Shown here in pieces: positions 1 through 10,849 of a stretch of 64,000 nucleotides of DNA. The position numbers were made by a program, and so were the translations under genes. Numbering within the stretch: the stretch's first letter is position 1; each line of letters begins with the position of its first letter. Source of the stretch: Microglena sp. YARC (taxonomy: Eukaryota > Chlorophyta > Chlorophyceae > Chlamydomonadales > Chlamydomonadaceae); NCBI GenBank assembly GCA_022414725.1, contig CM039463.1:60964979-61028978 (forward strand), read 5' to 3'. The notes below the pieces were generated by a model. That model was not told the DNA's origin. It made no database searches and saw only the letters and a program-made list of their open reading frames with translations.

Positions 1-1214
1 TCAATGATAGGTGGACAGGATTCTCCCTGATCTTCAATCTGGCCTACCATGGCTGTGAGTGAGGGGTATGGGTAGCCTCCTGCCTTGTCCCCTGCCTCGG
101 GAAGAAAAGTAACCCTAGGTCCATCAAAGTTGTTGGCATCGTCATCACTGACATCACTGCTGGTTTTATCAGAGTTAGAGGGAGCAGGTGGGGGAACAAA
201 GGTGATGAATCCTAGGGGTCTGACAGCACCATGTGGTGTAGCAGTCTCCAGGGGCCTAATACTACCTAGGGATCTGACAGTACTAGGGGGCACATGAGGG
301 GGAGTGCTTGATTGAAGCATATATTTTATATCTGCCTGTCCAGAGCTATGCCCATCCAGGGGGTTCTTCAGGCTGGTGTTTTTAAGAGCTCCGGTGGTCA
401 TCAGTTGATCTCTCACGCATCCGGGTTCTCATCCAGGTTCACTGCAGCCTTATGTCCATATATACCTGTTGTTACCGTATACACAGCCATCATGTATCTA
501 TTGATTCTATCAAGTGTGTGCTCACCAGCTTTAGTGTTGTCATCTTCTTCTCCATTAACTTGGCCACACACTCACTTCTGATGACTGCTGGTAGCACCAG
601 AATTGATCACAGGTTGAGGTGAAGGTGCAGCTGGCATCCATGGGTACTTAAACCTCCATGCCTCAAAAGCATTCAGACCATTCAAGATATGTAGGTGCCC
701 CAGGACTGGGCTCCGTGCATGTGGGTGCAATATTCTCAGGCAGTGGTGATACATAACTGTTCGCTTCTGGTGTTTCATAACGAATAACCATCATTACACA
801 GACAGGGGAGTTATGTACCTGATAGGTGGGCCAAAGACGTGGCATCCAGTGGTTCCGAGCAACTTGAGTCATCAAAGACAGTGTACTCTGGGTCAGAGGA
901 GGGGTCAGTGATGGCTCCTACTGGATCCTGATCAGGGTCCATGGCAGCTGTGAGTCTGGAGGGCCTACCTGTACACGTTGATCCTATGGCTCCTACTGGA
1001 TCCTGATCAGGGTCCATGGCAGCTGTGAGCGAGTCTGGAGGGACTACCTGTACACGTTGATATAATTGTGTTGAATTGATCGGTGGAATCACTCCCGCAT
1101 AAAGTAGGTACCCCCGCCCCCCGCTCCACCTCCCACTCTTCCACCTCACAGTATAGGCGATAACAGACGTGGGCACATGGCAGATAGGTTCGGTTTCTAG
1201 CTATCCCGCTCTAT
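1..1214. other. No supported gene; one short duplication
   Basis: The open frames here are short and show no recognisable domain. The only structure I can support is a 2-copy direct repeat of about 75-79 bp at roughly 905-1065: the stretch starting at 911 recurs at 986 with the same BamHI/BclI-like GGATCCTGATCA core. Confidence 0.5.
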
Positions 1215-1840
1215 CTAAAATACTTTGTAGATGTGTTATGGCAGTTGGTGGTAGGAGTGTTATAGATGGGGAAATGCATTTCCTGGTGGAATGTCTTTTA
1301 TGCTCTTAGGAGGGGTTTCTTTTGAGAAATTAGGAATTGCGCAAGATCTAATCGTCAATGAATTGTATGTGAGATTGATAATGAACCCTGGCTCCTTACC
1401 TTCAGGGGGTGGAAATAAATCAGGTAATATCTCATTAGGCCACTTTAATTAATGTGATGAGAAACGAAAAGTCAAATAGTTTTCATAGAACGAAGCCCCG
1501 CCGTTTACAATTTGTTGGCATCCAGTTCACTACCGTAGTGCTTGGTTGGTCGGCCGTAGGTGGCAGACCAATACATCGACAACAACGTTTCCTTACACAA
1601 AGTGATTTGTCTTCGTAATGTTCGACAATTCAATTCATTTCAACGATTGAATTCATCTCAATTCGATTCAATTCAACCCAACTCAACCCAACACAATGCA
1701 ATGTACAAGTTCAGTCGAATGCAATGCAAGCTCAAGTTCAAGTTCAATACAATTTAATTTTCAGAACACACAAAAAATATTTAATTCGGGATGCACCTTC
1801 AGGTGCCCTTTAATTTAACTATGTTCTTGGGATATATAAC

Positions 1841-2014
1841 TAGGAGTCAGCATATCATATGATGTTAACCGAAGGCGAGTATGATATCATATGATATCAT
1901 ACAAATTGCATCATATGATATTGTATATAAATGGCAACTTTGGCCTAGTCAGACTGCATCGTATGATATCATATGATGACATGATATCATATGATATCAT
2001 ATTGCCGACCCTTA
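1841..2014. mobile_element. MITE-like element, copy 1 (ATATGATATCAT palindromes)
   Basis: A 174-bp AT-rich element made of overlapping TCATATGATATCATATGA palindromes. Its ends are imperfect inverted repeats (TAGGAGTCAGCA at left, reverse complement TAAGGGTCGGCA at right). It is flanked by a perfect 10-bp direct repeat GATATATAAC (1,831-1,840 and 2,015-2,024), read as the target-site duplication. A second copy lies at 49,719-49,938. It sits inside the foldback element, so it is the younger insertion. No coding capacity. Confidence 0.75.
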
Positions 2015-2103
2015 GATATATAACACATTGTGGCTCTCATCATGTGCCAGAAGAATTCTCATCAGTCATTATCGCAGCCTCATGCTCCACCTTTGCTTCC
2101 TAT

Positions 2104-2215
2104 GCTGACATTCAATCAACAGAAACTTCAACAGTAGCCGCAGCAACAGCGGCCGCAGCAGCAACAGCCGCAACACAAACAGCAGTAGCAGAGACTGTTG
2201 ATGTGACCACACTGA
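2104..2215 (+). repeat. CAG/CAA/GCA trinucleotide-rich tract
   Basis: A run of CAG, CAA and CCG triplets. In one frame it reads as a glutamine-rich stretch with two TAG triplets where CAG is expected; in the frame that stays open it reads as an Ala/Thr run. A second pure (TGC) run of about nine units lies at 2,578-2,606. Whether either belongs to an exon cannot be decided from sequence. Confidence 0.6.
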
Positions 2216-2329
2216 TCATCAGACGCATGCTGCGTACAGCAGTTAAAGAGATCGGACGAGATGAAATGATGCAGCACATTATAAATGGTATATTCCAGGG
2301 TACTACAAAGCGTTCGCGCACCCTTTTTG

Positions 2330-2470
2330 AGCCCCACTGCGTGTTACGCGCAGTTTTTTAACCCCCTGTGAGCGCAGCGCACAGTTTTTTGCGCTTTTTG
2401 CACTACAAAGCGCTGCCCAATTTGACGTTTGTGCGCTTTAAGCGCTGACCATTTTGACAAAATGTAGTAC
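2330..2470. repeat. Dispersed repeat rich in AAAGCGC/GCGCTTT
   Basis: Dense GCGCTTT, TTTGCGC and AGCGCAGCGC words with T runs. The same vocabulary, including GCGCTTTTTGCACTACAAAG in opposite orientation, occurs at 42,640-42,815 inside the host gene and more weakly at 41,380-41,470. The family is therefore dispersed. No ends, target duplication or coding region identified. Confidence 0.6.
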
Positions 2471-2738
2471 ACTGGTATGTTCATCCCGCTTGGAAATCGT
2501 CTATTACCTTTTACAGTAGTAGCATTCATTACTTATGGCGATATTCATGCTGCTTGCAACCATCGTGACACGAATTATGTTGCTGCTGCTGCTGCTGCTG
2601 CTGCTTGTGGGCTCTCTAGTGAAAAGGCGGCGGGGCTGTTCTGTACAAGTTGGTATGCAGACCGGGAGGCCGAGGTACGAGGCAGGGGCCGTGGGCGCGC
2701 GTAGCCAGCCGGGAAAGGTGCAGGAGCCCCTGTTAGCG

Positions 2739-3362
2739 TCATCCTCTAGGTCTGGGGGCTGTGCATTCGCCAACACACCCGAGCAGATTGCATGGAAAGT
2801 AGCCGTAGTCGTAGTCCTCGACCGTACCGAAGCAAGTGCCATCCAATTGTCTTCCATCCATTCCATCTCCTGGTGTCCAGCAGACATGTGTGCCTTTTGG
2901 AAAGCCCTCTGCAGCAGCTGTCAAAACTCGCTCACATCCCTGACAGTGACCAGGGCCAAACGGCGAGGAGCAGGAGCCATCCAGACTGTTTTCATCACAT
3001 TCCTCGAGATTCGCGCATTCGAGGGCGTGGGAACCAGCAAGTGTAAAAATAGCCAGCAAGGCCAGCACCAGCAGCAGCACAGCGCGGCCACGAGCAATGG
3101 CCGCGCTGTGGGAGCACGCGTTAAGCGGGGGTTTGCAGAGGTCAGCATTGGGAGGGGGGGCCTCGACATCTGTGTGAAAGGTGGGGTGGGGTGGGGTGGG
3201 CATAGGGGGGTAGGTGTAGGGGGCAAGGCGTAGGGGTAGGGGTTGTGCTGAGGGTGGGGTGATGGTGGAGATGGGGGTGGTGGCGATGAAGGTGGTAGTG
3301 GCGGTGGTGGTGGAACGCATCTGCGCACGCACCATACTTGCAGCATCCCTGAGCGGGTCCAT
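2739..3362 (-). CDS. Candidate secreted cysteine-rich protein
   Basis: The minus-strand frame encodes a basic segment, then a clear hydrophobic core (LLLVLALLAIF) ending in a small-residue site (GSHA), then about 90 residues with at least ten cysteines spaced like a disulfide-rich extracellular domain (CANLEEC, CSSPF, CQGC, CVGEC). This order is that of a signal peptide followed by a secreted domain. The region before the hydrophobic core is low-complexity Thr/Pro from a GGT-rich tract and may not be translated; a start nearer 3,110 is possible. I do not recognise the family. It lies between the arms of the foldback element, so it could be a captured gene or chance. Confidence 0.35.
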   Translation of the reverse strand: MDPLRDAASMVRAQMRSTTTATTTFIATTPISTITPPSAQPLPLRLAPYTYPPMPTPPHPTFHTDVEAPPPNADLCKPPLNACSHSAAIARGRAVLLLVLALLAIFTLAGSHALECANLEECDENSLDGSCSSPFGPGHCQGCERVLTAAAEGFPKGTHVCWTPGDGMDGRQLDGTCFGTVEDYDYGYFPCNLLGCVGECTAPRPRG

Positions 3363-3510
3363 TCAGCCCATCCACAGGGATGTGGGTTGTGGGGTGCGTC
3401 GCGGTGTATGTGTGGTGGCCATGAAGGTTGAGGTGGTGGTGGCAATGGTGGTTGTGGTGGTGGTGGCGGTGGCGATGAATGTGGTGGTATTGGTGGTCAG
3501 AGAACTGAAA
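3160..3510 (+). repeat. G-rich low-complexity tract (GGTGG/GATGGTGG)
   Basis: Runs of GGGGTGG, GGTGGTGGC and GATGGTGG make all overlapping open frames here (His-, Pro- or Val-rich) unreliable as genes. Confidence 0.7.
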
Positions 3511-3904
3511 CCCATCAAGGAGTTGGTTTTCTACCCTCTGTTGCTGGCTTGGTTCCATGGGGGAGTGGTTAGGGTTAGAGCTTGTGCATGCACCATACGC
3601 TGTCGATGAGTATGTTGTCAGTAGCTTGACCTAGGGATACGCACAAGACTTATGTTTCAGCGTGATTAAGCTACAGTTCAGCTACACTGCTCCTGGTGGT
3701 CAGGCCCCCCGTACTCGGCCCAAAATCCGAATGGGCCTTTGGCTGGAGGCTGGTTCGGGTTTCATCCCAATCAGGTGATTGGTGGCTGTAGGGAGGCACA
3801 GCCAGGCACCCACCCAAGGTACTCCAGCACGCACTAAAAAAACAGTGGTTCTTACATGTTTCAGAAGCCTAGTGAAGAGAGTCCAGCATTCTGCTCACAG
3901 AAAA

Positions 3905-3960
3905 TCTCAAATGATATCATACGGGAATCATATAATCTCATATGATACAAAATTCGGGTG
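3905..3960. repeat. Fragment resembling the AT-palindrome MITE
   Basis: Contains ATGATATCATA and ATCTCATATGATA words like the MITE at 1,841-2,014 but no terminal repeats or target duplication. Probably a decayed fragment. Confidence 0.4.
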
Positions 3961-4499
3961 AGACGTCGAGTCATCCCTAGCAATAACACTATAACAGGTG
4001 CTTGAGCATGCAGAGACATGCATACGAGGATCTGTGTATACCAGTTTTTGTTGTTGCTATAAATAGGCGGTGGGTCATTCCTTCCTGCCCCCAGGCCTGC
4101 GGCCGGGATCTAGAGAGCAATTACCTTCCGTGACCGAGGCCCTCCTTACCTTCTCGAGCAAGATCAGGCGGTAGAGTGGTGCCTCGGGGTCACTGTCGCC
4201 AAGCGAGTGGAGCCGAGAGGGGAAGCGAGTGGGAAAGCGAGTGGGAAAGCGAGTAGAAGTAAATTAATGGGAGCGATCGAGTAGAATTTAAGCAGGCGGC
4301 ATGTAGTAGGTTCCTTTCGGAAGATTCCTGTCTGGTGGTGCGTGGTGCGAGACTTGGTCCTGAACGCGTTCATGAAAGTAGATTCAAGTTTTTATGTCGC
4401 TGATTGACTGCTGACACGTTGATGACTCTGAGTTAGTTGCTGATTAGTTATTGATGACTTAGAGTTCAGTTGAATTTGTTACAACGGCTCATCGTTTAA

Positions 4500-4770
4500 C
4501 AAGATTTAAGTTGGACGCATTTCCAGCAGAGAAAAGCTTGAGTAAATTGCTAGCGAGTCCGGTTTCCAGGGAGCCCGTTTCTTTCCGCTTAGTCTTTGCA
4601 AGAAAAGCTTGAGTAAATTGCTAGCGATTTGAAGTTCAATCATTTGGGAAGTGTGTGGTGCTGAAGGGAAGCTACGGCGAGCGACACACTTTTCAAACTC
4701 TTCTCAGAGAAGTGTGTAGCGGTAGGTGCTGAAGGGAAGCTACGACGAGCGACACACTTTTCAGGGAAGG
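4500..4770 (+). repeat. Local direct duplications
   Basis: Two nested direct repeats: GAAAAGCTTGAGTAAATTGC occurs at about 4,532 and 4,601, and a ~45-bp segment containing GCGAGCGACACACTTTTCA occurs at about 4,650-4,695 and 4,720-4,764. They lie just inside the right inverted arm of the foldback element. Confidence 0.6.
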
Positions 4771-5224
4771 TGCGTCCCGAAAGGAATATGTTTTGTGTTC
4801 TGAAAAATAATTTGTTTTGAACTTGAACTTGAACTTGCATTGCATTCGACTGAACTTGTAAAATACTTTTGATTGGGTTGAGTTGTGTTGAATTGAATCG
4901 AATTGTTGAATTGAATTAAATTAAATTGTAACCGCGCTCCTGGTCGCTTAGATGGAGCCAGCCAAAGTAGTTTGAATTGCGTGATTTCCAAAGCAACCAC
5001 TATCTGCTATTACGACCTTCCTGGTTTCTACGGGTTCTATCTCATCTCAATGGACGAATCAAGACACGTCGCATATTGTTAATTCGTTTGTTAATTAATT
5101 TAAAAATAAAGATGAACGTAAAACAAAGATCTGCGTGCTATATCCAGAGGAGGTTTACAAATCTGCGCAACTCGCGCAGTCGGACTCCTCCGCAACCTTG
5201 CACACTAATGCGCCATGTCGTACC

Positions 5225-5415
5225 CTGATTTCTGTACTTCTGAAGGAGCCAGGGTCCTGTACATCTGAAGGATTTCTGTTCCTCTGAAGAAGCCAGGGTC
5301 CTGCACTTCTGAAGGATTTCTGTACCTCTGAAGGAGTCAGGGTCCTGCACATCTGAAGGATTTCTGTTCCTCTGAAGGAGCCAGGGTCGTGTACATCTAA
5401 AGGAGCCAGGGTCCA
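5225..5415 (+). repeat. Tandem repeat, about 4 x 44 bp
   Basis: Units of about 44 bp containing GAAGGAGCCAGGGTCCTG followed by ATCTGAAGGATTTCTG start near 5,242, 5,286, 5,330 and 5,374. They sit within the right arm of the foldback element; the left arm has only a single CCCTGGCTCC equivalent, so the expansion came after arm formation. Confidence 0.8.
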
Positions 5416-5707
5416 CTAACAATCTCACATTCAATTCATTGACGACTAGATCGTGCTCAATTCCTAATTTCTCAAAACAAACCTCTCTTAAGAGTGTGAA
5501 GGACATTCCATAACGAAATGCATTCCCCCCTCTGAAACTATCCTAACGACCACCATAACACATCTACTAAGCAAGGTACTTCAAACGGACCCCAGGGGTT
5601 GCGTTGGGACGCACCCTAATTCGGTAGGTTGCGTCCTAGAACGCACCCAGCAGTTCGGTAGCTAAGTTGCGTCCAAGGTCGCACTCGACCCCTCAGGCTG
5701 CGACATA

Positions 5708-7644
5708 GGGCGTGTTTCCACAGAGATTTTTTCGCGTGCTCGGAGCCGGGGTTCGGGAGCCTACGTGGCAGTGGTGTGATATCTACGTGGACGTGCTCGG
5801 AATCCTCGGGGTGGACAGGTTGGCCAATCCCCGGCCAATCTGTTGCCTCGCTGATGCCACATTGGTTTTCTAGTTTCCATCTCCCTGCCCCAGTATTTGC
5901 GCATCAAATTGATCGGTGCTACGGTGTTTTTTCGAGTTGCAAGTAATAGAGTCCACTTGCAAATATTTCGAAAAGTGGCCACATCATCCAATCGAATCGA
6001 TGTGTTCGTTCATTCCTTCTCCCTGCCACAATAGTTGCGCATCAAATTCATCGGTGCTACGGTGGTTTTTCGAGTTGCGAGTAATAGAGTCCACTTGCGA
6101 GTATTTCGAAGAGTGGCCACACCATCCAATCGAATTGTTGCGTTCGTTCATTCCTTCTCCCTGTCCCAGTAGTTGCGCATCAATTTCATCAGTGATACCG
6201 TGATTTTTCGAGTTGCGAGTAATACAGTCCACTTGCGAGTGTTTCGTAAAGCTTCTGCTGCTCTGAAGCAGCTCTCAGAAATGCAGCAATCAAGGAGGGT
6301 GCAGTATGTACTGCCGTGCTTTTCGTGTGTCCCTGCCTACGTGGCATGCTCGGAGAACAGGGTCCTCCGAGCGTCTTGCTCCGACATGGGGGGGGGGGCA
6401 GGTCGGAGCAGAGCTCCGAGAATACCAGTTTCTCGACTGTTTTCGACGTGAAACCACCGCTTTTCAAAATATTCGAAACTATTCGAAAATATATGAATAT
6501 GTCCCAGGGATGACCGATCGCCTTCCGGTCGCCTACCTGTCGCCTACCTGTCGTGTTACACCACGATTCGGGTGTGACACAAAGATACGCGCACGTAGCG
6601 CAGTACAGTCAGATATGAGAGATTCGAGTAGTAATTAGGGCGCGGACTTGTCGAAGGTTCCGTCGCATTTGTAGGGGTCCGTCCAAGGTCCCGATCTGAG
6701 ATCTAGTTTCGCCGCCAATTGAAGGGCCAAGCCATGTTTTATGTAACCTAGTTTCGCCGCCCTGCTGAGGCCTATAAATTGATAACCCGCAACTCTGTTC
6801 TTTACTTATGTCTTGATTCACGCTTTGTAACGCTGAGTCAACCTGAAGTCATCCCCTGTGCCAAGTCCCTGTCCCCGTCTCCCTCTACGTGAGTTTGCCT
6901 TTGAGTCCCGCATCGCCCTGTCGGACATACCCCTGTCGCGACCCAAGACCCTGACTTGCCAAGACCCTGAAGACCCCAGCCCGGCTCCAGCGACATATCC
7001 TTGTCCCGGCCCCCAAGCCCCTGGTTACCCTAGATATCCTAGACACTCTGCGAAGTACGTACCTTAGTGGGCTATTTCCTGATCCCCGCACTTAGGCTCG
7101 GAATTAGATTAATTCCCCCTGGAAAGTTACGAGTGTTAGCGCCGTTTCTCTCTTTCCTATCATAGACGGAATTAGCTAGGGCCCCTTGTGCAGTACGAGC
7201 AAGTAATAGCGCTCGGCTGTCTATCCTGCCGTAGGCACGGATTTCGTGTTACTCGTCGACGTACGACACCCTCCCCCTTGAGAAGTACGGATCTAAGCCC
7301 CGTGCCTATCTTTCCTGCCTACGTGGGATTAGTCACCAGTGTCGCAGACCAGTCTGGTTCACTCGTGTATAAAGTAAGAGAAGTACACCTGTGTTAGTCA
7401 GAGTGTAGCAATACCATACTCGTCTGCTTATCAGTCAATGTGTTACTGTTGTATTGTAGGTCACTCTAAAAGCGCGCACCATAGCAACCAAATCACCAGT
7501 GTTACATGTCGCGTGCCAGGCACTCCGAGGAGGCTCCGAGGAGCCTCCGAATGCCCCTGTGGAAACACGACCTGCTGACCTGGCACCTCCGAGGGCTCAC
7601 GGAGGCTTCAGAGCACGCGAAAAAATCTCAGTGGAAACACGCCC
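5708..7644. mobile_element. Harbinger-like element, 1.94 kb, non-autonomous
   Basis: Ends are inverted repeats: GGGCGTGTTTCCAC at 5,708 and its complement GTGGAAACACGCCC ending at 7,644, extending inward over AGATTTTTTCGCGTGCTC. Flanks carry the same 3 bp ATA (5,705-5,707 and 7,645-7,647). A 3-bp target duplication with termini beginning GGG...TGTTT is typical of the PIF/Harbinger superfamily. No transposase is recognisable; the interior holds tandem repeats and GC-rich sequence. The superfamily call rests on ends only. Confidence 0.6.
5880..6245 (+). repeat. Tandem repeat, about 2.5 x 144 bp
   Basis: Three successive versions of a unit containing TTGCGCATCAA, a CGAGTTGC...AGTAATA core and GTGGCCACA. 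Overlapping short frames on both strands are products of the repeat, not genes. It is internal to the Harbinger-like element. Confidence 0.8.
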
Positions 7645-8247
7645 ATAGTATCAACAGAACCCACAGCCCAAGGCAATGAAGAGGTGGTGGGCCAATCAAC
7701 TGATGGGTGAGACGCAACCAACATCCCGAACCTGTGTCCGGGACGCAACCAACTCACCCTCCCATGTTGCGTCTGAGACGCAACGGACCCTCCCCATGTT
7801 GCGTCCTGCGTACAAAGTATTTAAGAGCGGGGTTGAACCCGAACCCATCTGCCAGATTGAACATTCAAGTTGTGCAAGCGAAGACGTAATATATCCATGT
7901 AACAGCTCACGATGCACCTGGCAGCTTGAGGGGTTAGTCTAGAGTAACGGGCTACGTGATGTATGTTTATATGTATGTCGATATGCGTAAGCTAGCAGAA
8001 CAGTAAGGGTGTTACCTAGGTATGGGATGTAGAGTAGCTCGGATGGAACGTCTTCGTGGTAGGAGTAGAAGGGTTCGTTCCGAGTAACTCGTGTCTATGT
8101 GCGCAACGTGTGCGTTGTGAGAGATGAGGCAGTACATGGGTATGGTACTGTATCATGTGCGTTCGTCACGTGGCTTACGGGTACGGTGTACCCGTATGCC
8201 TTGCTGGACGGCCAGAGGGAACCCGTGAAGGGTTCTGTACCGTTACA
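7645..8247 (-). other. Chromovirus 3' LTR region and TTGCGTC-rich spacer
   Basis: On the minus strand a polypurine tract is followed at 8,247 by TGTAACGG, a plausible LTR start. The LTR should extend leftward from there, but no second LTR exists in the window and I could not fix its other end. The part near 7,700-7,810 has repeated TTGCGTC/GACGCAA words also present at 5,590-5,700, on the other side of the Harbinger-like element. Confidence 0.4.
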
Positions 8248-8262
8248 CTCCCCCCCCTCCAG
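8248..8262 (-). other. Polypurine tract of Gypsy remnant
   Basis: The minus strand reads GGAGGGGGGGGAG immediately before a TG dinucleotide that starts the presumed 3' LTR. Position and composition fit the plus-strand primer of an LTR retrotransposon; the chromodomain-encoding end of pol lies about 170 bp upstream on the same strand. Confidence 0.5.
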
Positions 8263-8416
8263 AAGAGATGCGGACCCCGCATCTGATCGTAATAGAGATG
8301 GGATGAGAATACCAGTCGTCGTCGTATGTGCCGTGCTCAAAATATACTTGATGAAACAAGTTGGTTTCGGAGAGAACCATTTAACATCCCTTTTGAGTAC
8401 TCCGAGAAAGATAGCT

Positions 8417-10022
8417 TTATAAATAAAGCAATCTGACCGCCGTGTCGTATGCGTCGAGTGCGATGGGTGGGTGATGGGCCCGTTTTTTTGACGTACGTCG
8501 GGACATAACGGGCGTAACACGGGATTGCCATGCATCGACGACGTGAGGGGCGCTTTTCTTGACCGCCTTGGCGAGCTCCCAAGTGTCTTGCTCAATACCG
8601 AAGTCTTGCCATCGGACCAATCAAGTATTCGAGACGTCGTTTGCTGGATGTGCCGATGACACGCGACTTTTCGCGCATGATGCATTGGATATTCCAAATC
8701 GGAGCGCCGTCGGAGACGAACTCAAGCAGTTGTCCAACATGGACAACGCCATCAGAGCGCCAATGCTTGATCAAACCCACGTGAAACACGGGGTGGATGC
8801 GCATCATCTTAGGCAAGGCTAAGCGGCACGCCGTGACTTGCCGGACGACTCCAGTCTGCTCGTCGCGTGGACCAATGCATTCAGTAATCGTATAAGGACC
8901 AACAAAACGAGGTGTACATCTTGAGAGGCGCCGTAGGGTCGTAGCCAAGGTACACCCAAAAGGGGGTGTTCTGAATGGACTCTTGGTAGGAATTGTTGAT
9001 CGCAAACTCCACCAATGCCAAAGATTTATCCCAATCGTCATGGTATGGCCCCACGTAGTGGCAAATCATGTCCTCGATGACTCGGTTCATGCGTTCCGTC
9101 TGACCGTCAGTTTGTGGATGGAACGCTGTCGAAAACGCTTGTCGTCGCGTGCCCATCAAACGATGGAGAGCCACGCCGAAATGGCCCGTGAATCGCGCGT
9201 CGCGATCACTGAGGAGTTTCTTTGGGATACCATGATATCGGATGACACGATTGAGGTATAGGGAAGCGAATTCCTCTGCGTTAATCGTCGTATGACAAGG
9301 TTCGACATGAACCATCTTGGACAGCTTGTCGACGAACACATCGATGGCATCATGGCCCGACGATGTTGGCGGAAGCGCCGTAATAAGGTCCGTGGAGACG
9401 CACTCCCAGAATTTGTCTGGAATTTCCACGGGAACCATGGTACCTACCGTTCGGCTTTGCGTTTCCCGGTTTGTTCGTTTGGCACTTATGGCACTGCTGG
9501 ACGAAGGCAGTCACATCTGCCGTGACTTTGGCCCAAGTAAAAGTGCGTGTGACCAGTTCCAACGTTTTGGTGCGACCGCAATGCCCCATGTAAACCGGAT
9601 CGTGAGCTTCGCGGATAATATCCAGGCGAAGTGCCGCGTCAAGTGGGACACATAAAAATTCGTGGCCGTACTTGTTTTTCTTGAACCAATACCCATTTCT
9701 GGAAAATTTATCACGGAGGCGCTTGCAGCCCGGCGTGAAGTTTGAGTCCGTTTTGTACCCAGCCAAAATTCGATCCATGATGGAGAAAGAGGAGGGAGTC
9801 GACGCCAAGGGCAATGGGCGTCTGCGTCGTCGCGTTTCCTTGACCGGAACCGAAGGTGCGCGCACCCGCGCGGGCAGGACCGTTGGAGGGCGGGGTAGGA
9901 TATCAATGACTGTGGGACCGACCGCAACAGGGCGTTGGATTGCTTCTTCGATCGAGGACGGCATTCGCTGATCAAGAGAGAGAACACCAACAGCACATTT
10001 CCCCGGCAGAACTGTTTTGCTT
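8417..10022 (-). pseudogene. Chromovirus integrase remnant (Ty3/Gypsy pol 3' part)
   Basis: Order on the minus strand: HHCC zinc-binding domain (HCG ... CHKCQ), DDE core with D (VSTDLI), D (LLSDRDARF) and E (DGQTERMN), the KMMRIHPVFHVG segment that usually precedes a chromodomain, then chromodomain residues with RWQDFGIEQDTWE. The reading frame changes at least three times (near 9,440, 8,930 and 8,610), so no single product can be made. RT and RNase H are absent: coding similarity stops near 10,022, beside a JmjC-like fragment, so the copy is 5'-truncated. It is a different lineage from the large Gypsy element at 18.6-31.9 kb, which lacks a chromodomain. Confidence 0.85.
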
Positions 10023-10028
10023 TGTCAG

Positions 10029-10253
10029 TTTGCTGGGCAGATGGTCCACATTCCACCTGGATGGGGACACTACGTGCGCAACGTGCAGACATGTGTGAAG
10101 CTCGCTTTTGACATCTACCACACTCAGCATTTCGTCGCATACTCCCTTGTCCTGGCTTGCATCATCAAGTTGTTTGGCAGCACGCAGGGGGCTGACTACA
10201 TGGGTTGGGCAGGCATTATCTTCCAGGGGATGGACAATGGAAAGGCTATGTAG
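10029..10253 (+). CDS. JmjC-domain C-terminal fragment (possible last exon)
   Basis: An AG-preceded open frame of about 74 codons ends at TAG. It contains HIPPGWGHYVRN followed by CVKLAFD. In JmjC oxygenases the motif P-x-G-W-x-H-x-V-x-N holds the second iron-binding histidine, and the C-V/I-K-x-A-x-D that follows is common in the KDM3-like branch. No upstream HxD half was found, and the decayed chromovirus ends right at its 5' side, so upstream exons may have been displaced or lost. It may be a true terminal exon, a gene fragment, or sequence carried by a mobile element. Confidence 0.45.
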   Translation, partial: FAGQMVHIPPGWGHYVRNVQTCVKLAFDIYHTQHFVAYSLVLACIIKLFGSTQGADYMGWAGIIFQGMDNGKAM

Positions 10254-10549
10254 GTCATGTGACCCCCCTAGCCCTGTTGTACTACGTGTGCGATACCCAC
10301 ACTACGTTGGTTGTTTACCTTCCTACGTGCACAAGGTTGAGTAGGATGCCAGTATGCTAGACTCACCTTACCTTTTTGAAGTTGACATAGCTAGCATAAT
10401 TGCGGGATCTGCCCAAATCTACTTATGGTTTGTTGGCAACTTATGGTTTGTTGGCACACCTAGGTTGCTACATACATGCTGGACCTGACTTGGTCGGCAG
10501 AGAGTTTAACTCGTAATGAACATATGCCCAATTTCTGGAACTCGGCGTT

Positions 10550-10697
10550 TTGATTTCTGTTACCCAGTCTCGGTACTCCTGTTACACAGCCTCGGTATTT
10601 CTGTATCTCGCCGTTATTATTTCTGCTACCCAGCCTTGGTATTTCTGTAACCCAGTCTCGGTACTTCTGTAACCCAGCCTCAGTATTTGTGTACTTT
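10550..10697 (+). repeat. Short tandem repeat (ACCCAGYCTCGGTA units)
   Basis: About six imperfect copies of a ~23-bp unit, CCCAGYCTCGGTAYTTCTGT, with one diverged copy in the middle. Confidence 0.75.
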
Positions 10698-10849
10698 GGC
10701 CCCCCCCCAACATAGCCACAGGAGTGCCCTACCACACATACCCACATGTAGTACTGCCCACATGCCAATCCACAAACAGGCACGCAACTCAGAAACCACC
10801 AGGCTCTGAACCTGTGAATGATTGCATCGGCAATTGCCTGACATGTACG

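Larger units (their letters stand above)
1215..5585. mobile_element. Foldback-type element with long inverted arms
   Basis: Two blocks near the left edge recur inverted and in mirror order near the right edge. Outer block: about 1,215-1,410 matches the reverse complement of about 5,390-5,580 (shared cores TAGATGTGTTATGG and GAGAAATTAGGAATTG). Inner block: about 1,617-1,800 matches the reverse complement of about 4,770-4,930, including the CAAGTTCAAGTTCAA tract. The mirror order is what a transposon with long terminal inverted repeats (foldback or MULE-like) should show. No transposase is recognisable inside, so it would be non-autonomous. Exact ends and a target duplication were not found; inverted duplication of unrelated origin is the alternative. 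Confidence 0.6.
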
